NCBI RefSeq assembly: GCF_910592395.1
Contig: NC_088316.1
Location: 11,716,001 to 11,780,000, forward strand
DNA from: Lineus longissimus
Taxonomy: Eukaryota > Nemertea > Pilidiophora > Heteronemertea > Lineidae
Length of the DNA: 64,000 nt
Direction: 5' to 3'
The position numbers and the translations under genes are program-made. The notes beneath the pieces were generated by a model that saw only the letters and a program-made list of their open reading frames with translations, was not told the DNA's origin and searched no databases. Positions 37,001 through 52,000 of the stretch are shown here, one piece after another. How positions within the stretch are numbered: position 1 is the stretch's first letter; each line of letters opens with the position of its first letter.

Positions 37001-40000
37001 TGACCCCCATCTGACGGGGTCACATTCAGCAGCCAACCCTTATGTCTATTTTACCCCTTTATGCACCAACAGGAAACATGAACACCAACAAACCTCTTTA
37101 ATCCCTGAAAGAGTGTGAGACCATTTTGAGAATATTTTGGAGAAGTTCCCATCACAAAGGTTAAAAATGTTGAATGATGAATGTCTGATAGAGACTTTTA
37201 TTCCCAGGACCCCGACTTAACCATATTAACCCATAGTTTGTGTCAAGTCCCTTTGGATAGAGTAACTTCCATCTTTGCTAGGCTACTTAGCATCAGTTGC
37301 ATCTATCTACCCCAGACCATTTAGATGATGGCTCTCTTCTCGCTAGTCTGAATCATGAAAAATTGCTCCGGTAATGGTTCGTTGTTTGGAAATCGCGAAA
37401 AATGGCTGTATGATATGATAGATGATTCCAGGAAAGCCATTGCCAACCATCATGACCTGCAACGTTTTGGTACGATGGCTAACAACCGGGAGAGTCGTTC
37501 CCCAACTGACTGAGAATCTTGTCCTAATCCTGTGTATTCAAGGCAGGCTTTCCAGCTTACCGAGCAGCCTGCCCTAGATGGTGCCTGGGAAAATGAACGT
37601 GTGCATCTCAAGAATAACGGCCAAAATTTGCACTTACTGGTAAATTTACTGAAATAACGTTTGTCCAATTGGTATCTACAGTGCATGTGCAAAATCAGTA
37701 CATGCATTCTTTGTTCACTATAAGCAGGATGGCGGTGGATCTTTCTCTGTATTTGATGCAAATCATGCTTCAAGGACCTTATTACCAGATGAACACAGTG
37801 CTAGTTTGTTAATAGATTTAAAACAACACTGTTTTTCCAACATTATTGAAAAACTTTGCCCATCCGATCCCAGGACAGGACAGCTCGACAAGTTGGAAGG
37901 TATGCCTGATACTTAGCAAGCTTGGGAATTGATTCTCTAGGGTGACTATTGCATTGGTTTTTATGACCTGGCCACTGCACATTTGGACTATTTCAAACGT
38001 TTGAAAGGCAGAGTATTTTGTTGCCTCCACTTAACTGTCCTCCCCATTCCCATCCCCGCTCAATTAGCTTCAGTCTGGTGAGGAACTGCCTGGTTCATTT
38101 CCAGAGATCCTGACATAATGGAAGCATGATATGATGTATTGTAAGGATGATAAGTCATTTGCTCATCTATTTGGCAGTTGGTCTCCCGTGGATGAACAGG
38201 GGTTGATATGGCTGGATCTGGTCATGCAGTTGCGAGGAACACAGCTTGATAGACCATCTCATTGGCAGATGAAATGCCAATGTTAAAGGGAGACTATAGC
38301 AAGTCATCAAAGGTTTTAAATAGACCATAAACCACGCCGTTGCAGGCACAGTCATTTTCAACAAACCCTCTTTCCACATCCTCGCCATGTAAACATCTCT
38401 CTGATCAAGATATATCCTCATATTCAAACCTTGCGGATGGATGAATCTCCTCCGGCAAGCCATTTCATTTAGTCGTAATTTGTTGGTCGAGCTGACCAGC
38501 TGCCCTTCGCAAAGACTGGTTGTGACGGCCCAATTCACCAAGCCATAGTCCAATCGTCTTGACGGGACTTGAGGGTACATCAACAGAACCCGGTAATTAA
38601 ATGTCTGTTGCCCTTAGGAGGTATATAAGGGAAGCACTTGTCCACCACCAGCGTCTCTGATGGAGCTGAAGTGCTTCACCAAACTGATGGAAAGTCTAGA
38701 TTTGTGAAAATTTGTTGCTTTTTGGTATCTGCAATATTGGTTGTTTACTTCTGTGTCATTTTATGGTTGCTCTTACAAGCTGTGGTCAGCAGCTCGACGT
38801 TTCCTACTTCTTATCCGCATTGGTGCCTGCTCCTTGTAGCAAACACAAAAGAACTGCGTTGATGAAATTTCTTGACATTTGCAAGGTGATTCCCAGATCT
38901 ACCTTAAGGAACCTTTCTACTCTGGTGCAGTTGGTATGGCTCTCATGGAAGGAAGTGAGATCTCCCAGTGGAAATGCAAGGGAAATGGTGTGGAAGTCCA
39001 AGTTGCGCTCAACTGGTCAACAAAACCCTGCGGTATTGAGTTGAGATCTTAGCAGTACCATGAGAGTCCTGGGGATGATAAACGACCATTCTGGGTAGAC
39101 AGGAATTAGAAAGGTCAGCCTTTTCATTTACATTCTTCAAAGGGAGGGGAAATGTCACGATTCCACTTTTCATTTGAGTGGAAGTAATGAGTTTCCTCAT
39201 TTCCCCAGGTTCCCTTGCTCGGTGGCACAATGGTTTACCTATGGCATGGGCAGTGGTGTCTCAAAATTGCCTTTTGCTAAAGGTTACCAAATCAATAGTA
39301 GGCCTTTTCAGTGGCTTCTTTTTTAATTTTCCGAGTAAGATTATTTAACGATCCGAGTCATCTATGTTCTACCTGGTAATCTGTCACTTTATCTCTTGGC
39401 AGCAAACCCTGGATGCGAAAGAAATGTCAGTGCGACTCTAAAGAAACAAAATGAAATCTCTCTACGTCATTGGTGCCTGGTTCAAGGTACTACCTCGATG
39501 ATTAGTTAAAAAGGAGATCTGGACTTTCTTTTCCTTGTTAAAGCAGGCACACAGACGTGAGATTTGTTTATAGTTGGATAAACTGTAATGAAGCAATTTA
39601 GTCTATCCAGGGATCAGTTTGGATTGGGATGCCGCAGATTATTGGCAAAACTGGTACAGCTAACAACCTGCGAGTGGAAGATGAAAATTGGGGGTCATGT
39701 CATTTATTAGCATCCAGAACGTGTGATGACAAAGATGCGTCTTTTCACATTTTCCGAAGTACCATTATTGATATTAAAATAGATCGGGGTAAGTTTCGTA
39801 TTCATTGCTATTTTGAGCGAGTAATTTCCTTTGCTACGTACGCTTCAATTTCCATGTTGCCATCAATTTAATTCTCCATTCTGAGATTTCTAACAAACGG
39901 AAATTTGGTAATCAAGACTTGCTCACAGCCCCCATTGATTTAACTTTAATGTCTTTAAAGAAACTCGGTATTGTTGTATTGGGGTATTGTTCGAGTTGGG

Positions 40001-43000
40001 TTGATTTAATTCTGTCATCAGGAAAGCTCTTTGGCATAATTGGTGACTGGGGATCAGTTCAAATGGGGCAAGGTGTCTTCTTTAGAACATGCTGATATGT
40101 TGACCTGTCAGCATACTTGCAAGGCAGGATTTGATCCAGCAATACAAGGACATTTTTGGTCAAGACAGGAAGGGTTTTTACTCTGGCTCCAAGTGGCTAT
40201 CATTGCAACTATGATTATATCAATCTGCAGCTTGATTGGTGTTCATAAAACGGGAGACATTTTTTTACCTTTAGACCTATTGTTCTTACCGTACCGCCTG
40301 CCGCCTGTTTGATTAGCCATTACAGAATCCAATAATCCCGTCTGTTCAGCGCTCGCCAGTAACCTGCGTGTGCACCAAAACAAAACAGGTCAATAGCATT
40401 CAGAATCATTCAACTAGTCGATGCTAGGGAATATTTATAGGGTCAGCTTATTGCATGATTATTTATCCATTCAAGAAACGTTCTCTGTTTTCAATAATCT
40501 GCTGTCGGGTTTTTCGAAAAAAAGCTATCATGTATTTTGATATGCCTTCCTCTGTTACCTCCATGGAAGAAGTTGTATTTGCCCTTTTGGAGACAATGCT
40601 ATCTGATTCACGTTCATATCGTTATACAAAACACGATTGTCTCCCAATTTGAACCTGATACTGCCGATTAGGGGTAAATGTTGTTTTGTTCTCTGACATC
40701 TTACTCTTTGAGCAATCTTGATAATCATCTTCTTGGGAGTTTGTTCTCGTGGAGCACGATTTTCATTGTAAATGGTGACTGGATAATGCTGTGTTTTGTT
40801 TGGTGATGAGCTTTGCTCTTGGGGTTCCTGAGCATTTTTTCTGTTCCTGAGGAACATAAGTTGACGGGAGAATCTGAGTAAAGAGGTGTTGCAAAAAAGT
40901 CACTAAGTGACTTGATGCAAGGTAGTCTCTATTATTAATATAAAGACTTTAGGATAACGTCACCCTATTTCCATTTTTAACAAGGTTTATAGTGATTCTC
41001 ACCGAAAAGTCAAAGGTAAAAGCTATCGGGTAATGACGTCAATTGAAAGATAATGTGCCTAAGAGATACATCGCTACTATTATGTGTGGATTCTGATGCT
41101 GTGATGTAAACAAGATTTATTGTTTTAAGTTTTGTGTGACAAATGTTGATATATATGTTGTTGGTGACACTTTGTCAAGTGCCACACTCGGTGATACTTT
41201 GCCAAGTGCCACACACAGGAATGGTTTTGAAAAGTGAAGATTTCCGGAACTGTTCACATTGACCATTTATTGCAAAGCTCTTTAAGAGCACGTTCTGATG
41301 GCACCAGTTGTGTGATTTCCGCAACAAAAAAACCCCTGGCCAACAGCAACACCGAGTTGGCATGTCACATTCGCTCGCCCATCCCTGTGCCCCTGGTAGA
41401 GCCAACAAGCAATTTCCAAGTGATAATATGGACCTTTTTCGTCGTTGATTGGCAGCGCTGCTGAATCTATCATCATTAGTAACAGGAGAAGATCAATTAA
41501 GTGATGAATTGGGCCTTCATTTCTGCAGCTGCAGATGATATCGGCCAGAATTTATGAGGTTTTAGTTTTGTTTGCAATGCATTCATGATCCTGAAAGAGT
41601 AATATTTGAGGACTTGAAACGCCATGCTGACAGGCTAAATGCCAAAGTGTCTACTTCTTGGCGGGCCATATCCAACCTAACACATCAATTTCACCAGTAA
41701 GCCCACATAATATTGAGAGATTAGGGAGGTGGGAGTTCAATTAACTTTGCGCTGAAGCCATTGGGGATGGCATTATATAACCACGCTACATTTTGGTAAT
41801 CATATTTTGATGATGTTATGTAGGTGAATTTTTCATAGCTTGCCATGTATCTGCCAAACATGGTCGATTTGGGAGTTGCTGTGTGTCTTTTTTCATTTCC
41901 TAGCTGACTGGCCTTATATTTTCAAACGCTAGTCTAATATTGTGCTCGTTTGGGATGGATGGTTTTATCACACAAGCTAGAGCACATATTTGTGTTTGCC
42001 TTAGTAATGATCACACTTTCTAAAACACTGTGTCTCGTTTTAACATCAGCGGTTATGGTTATGGAATTATTAAATGTGTTCACCAGGTAATATTTACACA
42101 TCTGTACCTCGAAATGTTAATTCCAGTCGACACTTGTGATGAAAATTAACTGGAAACCGGAAAGTGTGTACATAAATATAAAATGAAATATTTTTTGGGT
42201 CCAAAATTAAAACTTCTTTATTTTAGCTCCATCCCTCCCCCAAAGCGTACCCTCAAAACGAAACCCGGTGGAAGCCCTGACAGGGCCTTGTCACAAACAT
42301 CAGAGTTAAAGGCTGATGATGGAATGTCTAGACCACACCATCCCACTTTCCTCACATTGCCATCAGACACAATAAGGATATACGAATTAGGCATCATCTA
42401 ACTGATCCTGAACTCTAAACATCTCTTTTCGCTAAATGTCATTAACACTCTCACAGTAACCATGGTTTTGTCATAACATTTGGTTACACCAAGTCACGTG
42501 GCATTGGTAAATAAAAGAAAATCAGATATCCAGGAGATTGATTGGAGGGCATACACTTGGAATGAGGTGAGTCTTCTAGGCAGGTGTGTAGAATAGACAT
42601 TTTTCTGTGGTATTGAATTATTTATGGATGCCACACAAAGGCCATCTTGGTGGAACCATATTTTCATGAGTCGATACAATATTCTTCGATAATTAAAATT
42701 GTCTATTTTGAAAAAGTGCTATTGTGTATGTAGCCACTGTAGTGTGGATATGAAATAGTATACACAAATCCACTGTCAACTAATTCGCTGCATCAAGTAA
42801 TTTAAGCCACAAAGATGGGTATCAATTAGGCAAAATCATTCAAGAGGTGTGAAATTTGTGTTCACAAATGACATCCATCCTGCATCGCGTTCGAGTGGTG
42901 TCTGTCCTATTTATAGAGACTCTGTGATGCAGCCACAGCCACAATCAGTCCTTCATGTTTTAGTCCATGGCCTACTGACATAGTTGGAGGCATGCTGCCC

Positions 43001-46000
43001 GAGTTTAGCTCTATTGGTGTACGGAGAGGTTTGACACGCAACTCGGGAAGCAACTGCGAGGACCAGGGATCAATTATCTCTCTATGTTTCGCGTATTTTG
43101 CATGTAACCTGTGTGCGAGTTATGTGCGACCTCCGCGCGTCCTACACATCACTAAATTTGCCAGTGACGCAAATTTAAGGATGAAAATTGTGATTTGGAC
43201 AGTAAGGTAAAACGTTTGAGTCCTGTAGTATCTTGTGGCTTTCATTAGTTATCCGGATGGTTGAAGCATTCACTTTGCGCATCTGTGCATCATTTAAGAG
43301 GTTTATTTGGTGGTGTTGTCGCTCCTTATCAATCAGTGATGGTGATCAGGCAATTATTGTACTTCTGCTTTAATGATGTGTTAAAGAACAAACAGCTCGT
43401 ATCTTCCCAATATCAAACATTCAAAGATACTGTCTCTGAGTTACGAGCACCGCCAACACCATTAGACCATTCTACATCCTACTGAATTGCTCCCTCTGAT
43501 CCTGTCTGAAGCTTGTCCACCTTTCAATAGCCAACATCACTTAAGAACAGAAATTGTCTTGCATGTTCGTGTTACTTAATCCTGTTCGTGTAATTAGTTT
43601 GTGTTCAATGGCATGATCAGGCCCGGAAATAGGAGAATTTAATCGAGAAATTGCCTCATAAATCCAATTTCATGGTGAAGTGAAAGTGGATAGAGGAGTT
43701 AGCCTGATGCCGGGCATGAAGCTGATTTCATCTTGTTATTTGCAAATTGCAGAGACCTTGACTTCATTCTCTGACAGTTTGGTTGTTTTGCCAAAACAGC
43801 ATAATGAATATTTAGCAGAGAGACTAAAATGAAAACCCTTAGAGTGCTTGGTACTTAGTGTTGTCAGTGAAGCACTCAAGTAAATGAGATAGCAAGAAGA
43901 AAAAACGAAAAGAAAAACAGTCAATGAATACAGATCATGGTGGATTAGTATTCAAGATGAATAAGAGAACATGGGCACTACAACAGTTTGTGTTTTTGTT
44001 GAGAATTAAAAAAGAGTCTGGTGGATAAAGAAGGGTGTTTCCAGGGTTGATTAGTTTCTCGCGTCTGCTTCTTACCAAGCCATAGGTGGCCTGGCTTGTT
44101 ATTTTGTGAATAGTTAATTGTCACAGTCTTAAAAAGCTTTATGACATAGTTACTTGCATGCATATAGATGAGGATGTCTCGATGTGCCAATAGCAAAAGC
44201 TTCAACTTTCGGATTTTGCACGATTCAAGCTGTATTGGTGTACGGAGAGGTTTTAAATACCGCCTGCTTTTAGGTCAGCACATATTGTGATAGTCTAATC
44301 AGTGGCATAGTGGTAAGAGCACCGTGCTCATAATCAGGAGGTTGTAGGTTCGATTCTCAGTAGGGTCACTGCTGTTCTATCTTTTTGTCCTTGAGAAAGG
44401 CACTTTACCCTATTTGCTTCTCTCCAACCAGGAGTAAATGGGTACCTAGCCGGCAGTTGGCACACTGTTAATGTTAGTGCTGAGTGCTGTATAGCTCAGC
44501 TGCAGCTCGGACATGTAATACTCCCAAAGAGCAGAGTTTGAACCACGAATGTACAGGCCAATGGGTAATAATGTCAAGCGCTTTGAGCGACTGAAACCAG
44601 TTGGATTTAGCGCTATATAATAAGTCTCATTATTAATTGCATGAAAACATTACTGTTAGTAAAACGAATTCAGCCAAGCACATCTCAGCTGAGAAGTTTG
44701 TTATGCCAAGAGACTGGGCTCTTGGTGTCTAGTCAGTTCAACCAAGAATAGATGAATTAATGTGATCTATACTTGGTTCTACTTTAGATCATGGAGCATG
44801 ACATATCATCGCTAAACTTTATAAAAATAACAAGCCTGGATTCAGAGAAATAATTAGTTTCTATGGAAACGATTGATTGAACACATCAGTTGGAGTTGCC
44901 ACACCCTGACCATTAAACATCGGGAAACAGTATCATCTTGGGATTTACAGATCGGATTATTGATTCGGTGACCGATTTGACATGTTATATTGAGACGACT
45001 TCGATTTGATGACATTCAACATTGATATGACATGGAGACGTCTGAGAGGTGTGGTTGCTCGATGGGAGGTTGAGTGTAGACGCCTGAGAGACTATATTTG
45101 TTAGTGAAAGTCACCTTGTGCTTAAAAGGTAATAGCAAATTCAGCTTCTAATAAACCACACATGTATGCAGCAACAAGACTTGCCAAGTGAGGGTTTGAG
45201 ACCAGAGTGGGTGAAACGAAAATCCCAAACCACCTGTGGGGGAATGGTTGGCCAGTGCCAACAATCTTGACACATTTTGAGGTGGTGCTGTCTACACTTT
45301 TGTCATAAGGATATCTTGTTGTGCATGTGAACCTGTTTGGCAGCATTTTGCTGCTTCAAGGATTCTGGGACGTCTGAAGGATTAGTATTGGCTGCACCTT
45401 CCTTCGATTGTTTCAGTGCTCTCTTCTCAATTGTTTTAACCACAATGAGACTTGCTGATAACATGTCCCGAAGGAGTGTCACTGACAGGGAAATTAGTAG
45501 CACTTCACACATCCAAAACTCCTTTCTTGCCTCTGGTATCAATAAACTAGAAATATGTGCTTTTGCTGCACCCGCTTGCACCTTGCCCTGGGAGAAATGG
45601 CACTCTGCAGTGCTTACAAAAATTGTACTCGATCTCCCACTGGGACAGATGTCACCAATATTATCCTCACAAAGTGTCCCAGACCTAAACATTGATGGAA
45701 ATTCCACCCATATAATAACTCATTGGTTGCACCTTGCCTTTTGAGAAATGTCACTCTGCAGTACTTACAAAAATGGTGTACTCGATCTCCCACTGGGACA
45801 GATGTTGCCAATGTTACCCTTGCAAAGTGTCCTAGACTTAGACATTGATACCACTTCCACCCATCCAATAACTCATTGGTTGCCTTCGATATCAATAAAC
45901 ATCCCGATACACAATCATCTCGCATCCCATCCACTTCTCAGAGCTGGAGCAATTTGTTTTATTTGAACATGGCTCTTGAGTGTCGTCAATGTTTATCTTA

Positions 46001-49000
46001 TTCACTATTGACTGTTGGTTTCTTTTCAAGGTCAGAGTAACATCATCCACGCAACGCAATCCTCGAGACATTTCTACGAATTTGATTTGGTGCGGCACTT
46101 TTTCAAATATGATTAGAATGCCTTCATTCCTTGGGTTCCCAGTGGATTTCGTTGACAGGTTTTGTGTTGCCACATCACTTTTTGTTCTGCTCAAGGATAA
46201 AGAAAACATTTACCTTGGGGTGTCTCGTTCTGCAGAGAATTATCACCATTACTCTCTGATGCAGTTTCATTTTAGAAACATGACAGTTCTTGGGACGGGA
46301 AATTGCTTTTTCATCTTCGCCCCTGGGAATCATGCCCGGTGTTCCACACATCCATTAGATTGTCCATTAACCTGAGTTCTGTGATTGTCAGTTTCCTTTT
46401 CTTCCCGGTGGTGACATGAACACCACTATAAGTTCATCATTATTATGCTGTCAGATAATTGCTGCTCTGTGGTGTTAAATTGTTGCATATGTTCAAGGTT
46501 TTCCTATCCAGTGACTGCCTTTTGAGGCGCGCGATCGCGCCCGCGCACCATCGCGCGCCTCAATTTTTTTTAGGTGAATGAAACATCGCGCGCCTGCCCT
46601 TTAAAATGCATTAAAAAATCGCGCGCCTAAAAAATGATTGCGACGCAGTGGAAAGTGATGCTAATTACACAGGGGTCAGTAAGTCAGACATTTCAATTAT
46701 CGAACTATTTTTGTGCTAAAGACTAGGCCATGATAGACAGAAATTATAGAAACCGGACGCGACTGCCGCAGGTGCACGAGCCGAGATGCAATATTCCCGC
46801 CGAAATTATATACTCAAGAGAAGACATACTATACCGGTACTCCGACGTAAATCTCGCAGTTCTGGAAATATCTTTGCGGTAGTCTCGCGCGTACCGGATA
46901 TAACCCATCAAGCTTTTCTCCTTCAGAGAAATACTGCGTTGCGCTCAAGTGCCTTATAAGGAAGGCTGTGAACAAAATTAACGTTCGACCAATGAGAAAG
47001 CCACATTACCCTGCATACGAGGTTGGACGCGTGATCACTTAGTGACAAGTAAAAATAGAATCAGACCAAATGTTTCTATATGTCAGAATGCTGCCGTTTG
47101 CGCTGTAGTACACGTGTGTTGTCCAAATTTTCGATTTCAAGCAAGTTTAAGGCCAACCTCGTGTCCACCAGACTAACGTTGTCGATGGATACCAGAAGAA
47201 AAGTTGGTTGGTGGTAAAAAAAACAGTGCACCTAGGATTTTATGGTGCACTGAAAACCATGCACCTGGCTTTTTCAAAAGGCAGTCACTGCCTATCATGC
47301 CTATTGAGACTCTTCATCACACTGGGGCACCTTGTAGGTTTGCTACAAGGAAAGGTCTCGACCAGTGGCAGAACCTAGACCAGGTGGTGTATGTTAAAGG
47401 GCCAACCTGGACATAATATATGCTGGTCATCCATACGAAACCGGCTTCCAGCAGGACCGCAACTTCTCCAAAAAGGGGCCATTGAAAAATCATTGCACTG
47501 CAAAAAACAATGCACCAGCACAAGGTGAAACCTTAGGCCTGCCTAAAGTTTGCAAGACATGTCCAAAACTGCCTTGCAAAACTGACGAAAATCATTATCA
47601 GAGATCAGAGTTGTCTGATACTACAAGTAGCGGGGCATGGTGGAAAGTGGGCACATTATCCTCCTGGCCAGGTAAATACTATGACAAAGTTCTTCCTTTT
47701 ACACAGCCGGCGTAGCAGTGATCAGACAGAGATGTACTGGTCAGCCTTGGAAGTTGAGGTGTCTTGGAGACTGAAACTAACCTCAGACATGTGGACCGAA
47801 GATGCAGCAGACAGGATATATAGAGTATTGAGTTGCATTCTCTATGAAAGAACAAAGACGATCAAGTACAGATTGGATTTATTGACAGTACAGAAAGAAT
47901 GAAAGAAATAATGGAGCAAGGGACCTTGACATGGATTCAAACCACATATCTTTGGATTGCCTGTCCCATTGAGCTGGCAAGGCCAGTCAAATGTTTTTGC
48001 CTGTTAACGCTTATTTGTCGGAATTAGTGGGTATACATGCTCTAAGTTGGCGGTACTCTCCTGTGCATGGGCCTCTCCAGCATTTTTGCCGACGCTCCAA
48101 GATTCCAGAACTTGGGCATATACTCTGTGGTGAACCCCAATAATCGAAACCTGAAATGAGAGAGATAAGATGTGCATATTTGTCAAGTGTTGTATAAATA
48201 CAAGTTCACTTAAAATCCTAGCTATTATCAACAAAACTCCACATTATGATAAGCTAACAAAGTCACGGTTGCTGCACTATAACCAACACTTTGCTGTCAG
48301 ATACCTAGAATATGCCGCAATCTTGGTTTAAACTTTCAAGGTTTGGCCAAACTTAACCCAATGAAAAGAAACCATGGTCAGGAGTGTCTCGTGCGTTCCA
48401 CATGTTGTCTCCACCTCTTGTCGAACTGACACATTGGTTGGTCGTTGTAGGTATGAGAGCCCAAGCAGTTTCTGCAGGCACTTCATCTCAAACGCTTGGA
48501 TGCGGCGCTCTGTCTCGGCCTTTGTCGTCCAGCTTTCACAGCCGCAGTAATGTCAGACAATATAATATAGCCAGTTCTGTCACAATGTTTATATTTCCAA
48601 TAAAAAAGTGGCGATGATACGCACGATATTCTAAACATCGTTTATACATCGCCTGACGTTAGATGTTATCTTGTATGTAAGCATTCTCAACAGATCCATG
48701 AAAGCAAACTGAAAAAAACCAGTGAAATACTAGCTAGTGATGCGGAATTTGTGGCTGTGTTTACTTACTTTTCCCTTGCTGACCATTGCAATACTCGTTC
48801 CTAAACCTCAAAATACAGTTCTGATTTTCACGCTCACAGTCGACACGCACGCTGGTGTGGAAACCATCATTGTCGCAAGGTCCCCACTCACTCCATTCGC
48901 CATGAGCTAAAGGAAAGAAATTCTTAATAAGTGTGTAATGGAGCAAAGAAATTGGTGTTTGGGTTGAGCCCAGACCACCAAAGTATTAAAGGGGGACTAT

Positions 49001-52000
49001 AGGCAGGAGCAGAGGGGCTAATTTGGCCATCTTCAAGTGACAAGTCTATACAGTAAGGACCTTTGGTCATGTCAGACTTAGAACTAAATATATCCCTTGC
49101 ACAAACATGAATAATTTCGATGTACTGTGAGATGGGAGAGACCCCTATTTGTGACTTCATGTAAATTCGTGTTTTAGGGCGATGTTTTTTTTTGGGGGGG
49201 GGGATGATGGAAGGGGAGGTGGGTAGGGCTGGCAAAAATATCTCATCATTAATACCTGATTAGGTCACATGACCTAATACACTTAATACTAATTAAAATA
49301 AATAAGGAAAAAATGCCATCTTGGAATGAATTATGGGAAACTGCAAAGAAATTATAGTTGTTGTAATGCTTAGCTCCCAGTTTGATACTTGTTTGGTATT
49401 GTTAGGAAAAAAATGTCACCCCTCCCTTTAGGCTTGGGACAGGAGTGAAATTAGTGCATGGCAGCAAAAGGGTTAAACTTACGGTACACCTTCATCCAGT
49501 CAGGTTGGTCTAACCACTCTTTGGCATTGATGGCCAGAATCACCGTGGCGAGGAATAGGACCTTGAGCTTCATGGTGGAGTTTGCAGCGGTTCCCAAGAG
49601 TGACAAATTAAGTCTGGGGAGTAATGGCTTGGTAGTTGCAAAATGATCAATTTATACTTGTTAGTGACAACAAACTCTTAATGTTCTTAGTATGCACAGC
49701 TGAGTAAATTTACTTATAGATGATGTTTCAGGATCTAATCTCTGTCACCTTGACTGTAGTGATATCTGAGTTGTGGTTGTTGTTTTTAGCTCACCTCTTA
49801 GCGGAGGTGAGCTTATCCCATACCGTGGCGTCCGTCGTCCGTCGTCGTCGTCGTCGTCGTCGTCGTCCGTCGTCGTCCGTCGTCCGTTAGCAGGGCACGT
49901 TTCGTAACTGTTAGAGCTATTGAGTTGAAACTTGGTACACATGTACCCTTATGTAATGACACCTTGGAGACCAAGTTTCGGTCCGATTCGTTTCATGGTT
50001 TGGCCACCAGGGGGCCAAACGTTAAAAGTGAAAATATGCAATATCTCCCTTAATAGTAGTCGGAAAATTTTGAAAAAAATATGGTAGGTACTTCTAGCAA
50101 AGGTGCATCATATATCCTCCGGGTTTTTGATTTGACCTCCTTTTCAAGGTCACAGAGGTCAAATGGTGTAAATTGGCCGCCAGGCCGTAACTATAGCACG
50201 TTTCTTAACTGCAATGACTATTGATCACAAATTAAGTACTCATGTACCCCTTGGTCAGGTGATCTCAGGTACCGAAGTTTGGTGCGATCTGATTTGCCGT
50301 TTGGCCTCCAGGGAGGGGGCCAAATCCGAAATTCTTCAAAATGCCATTATTCCTAGTAATGACTTGCCCGATTGGCACCAATTTATATCATAGGTACATC
50401 TGATTCTAACAACCATTCAATGTGTCACCCGGGTCTTCTTTGATTTGACCTACTTTTCAAGGTCACAGAGGTCGAATGTACTGTAAATTGGCCATTTTGG
50501 GGAAATTGTAATTGCTTGGACCTACATCAAACCTAACACTACATGACACAATACCATGCTCTTTATCCATCTTTCCTCCACATGAGGTGAGCACAATGGC
50601 CCTGGCCATTTCATTTTGGCTGACCGTAGGGGAGTCTATAGAACACCGCAGTGTCCGCCTTCCATCGTCTGTATCCTGTTTCAAAAACAGTGGCACATTC
50701 CTTAACCGCTAGGGCTATGAACTTGAAACTTTGCACTCATAACCCCCCAGGTCAGGTGACCTCTGACTCTGACTTTGACTTCTAATTCTCGACTTGGCCA
50801 CCCGGGGGCTAAAAGTTTAAACCTAAAAAGTGTGATATCTCGCTTATAAGCGACTCGTTTTTGCTAAATTTTTTATGGCAGGTACTCCTAGCAAGGATAC
50901 ATGACAATCTATGGGGTTTTGATTTGACCTAATTTTCAAGGTCGCAGAGGTCAAATGGCATAAATTGGCCGTTTGAGGGTAACTGTGGCACCTTTCTTAA
51001 CTGCTGAAGCTATGAACTTGAAATTTAGTAAACATTACTCCCTAGATCAGATAACCTCTGACATCGAATTTCGATCCGATCCGATTCTCGACTTGGCCAC
51101 CAGGGGTAAAAAATAAAAATGGTAAAAAGTGCAATATCACGCTTCTTAGTGACTTGTTTTCAATGATTTTTTTATGGTAGGTACTCCAAGCAACAATACA
51201 TCACATGTCATACCGACTTTGGTTTGACGTATATAGATGTAGCATCTTTCTTAACCAGGATGAATTCCTAACCACCAAATGTCTGTACGGTGAGCACAAT
51301 GGCCCTTGGCTGTTTCATGCAAGAAATGTTATTAGTATGAACAGCTGAGTAAATTAACTTATAGATGATGTTTAGTGTCTGAACTCTGTCAACTCGACCG
51401 ATGTGATATCTGAAGTGTGGTTGTTGATTTTGCTGCTGGACAATCAAAGCTGAAAATCTGAGCTGACCTTCATATCCACAGATAAACAGGTCTTCATTTG
51501 CAGATTTTCAAGATAGTAAAACTGGGTTGGTTCAATACTTGGCACTGGCACTGTGATAAGCAGTGATAAGCATTTCCATCGGGTTATCATATTGTATATT
51601 CATCACAATGTACGTGTAACATCCCAAAAGTGTATGAATCTTTACCTTGTAGAAGAAAATTGACATAAGCGAAATATATTCTTAACAGATGAGCAAAGAC
51701 TGATCGCCATTTGCAATCAAGTGTGCACTGCAGGCCAATCCTCGCCGTGCCCATATCAATGCATGAATCTATTAATCTATACTATAATGCGCGTTGTGGC
51801 CGCTAAATAGGAGGTGATTTTTGTTTCAAAATTGGGCCTCGAAAATGCGTCGAATTCTTGCAACTTTCGGCTTCGTAGGTGTGGATCATAAGTAAGAGTG
51901 TCACTAGGGTGTCATACGTTGAATATCTTGGTGGTTTTGGAATAAATAACAACTTTGTGGATATGACGTCAACTGGAGAGCTCCAAGTAATCTCTTCGCC

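Noticed and set aside
38167-38583. A 138-codon minus-strand frame
   Set aside because: No motif, no paired splice sites and no repeat match; a frame of this length can occur by chance in 64 kb.
42227-42400. Possible Pro-rich exon after TTCTTTATTTTAG
   Set aside because: It would need a preceding exon ending in phase 2, which none of the candidates does, and it has no good donor; as a phase 0 exon it stops after 17 codons.
44295-44370. Possible functional tRNA-Met gene
   Set aside because: The A and B boxes are present but the acceptor stem does not pair and SINE body sequence follows directly.
49745-49942. A frame with a poly-Asp run
   Set aside because: It is the translation of the GTC microsatellite within a repeat family.
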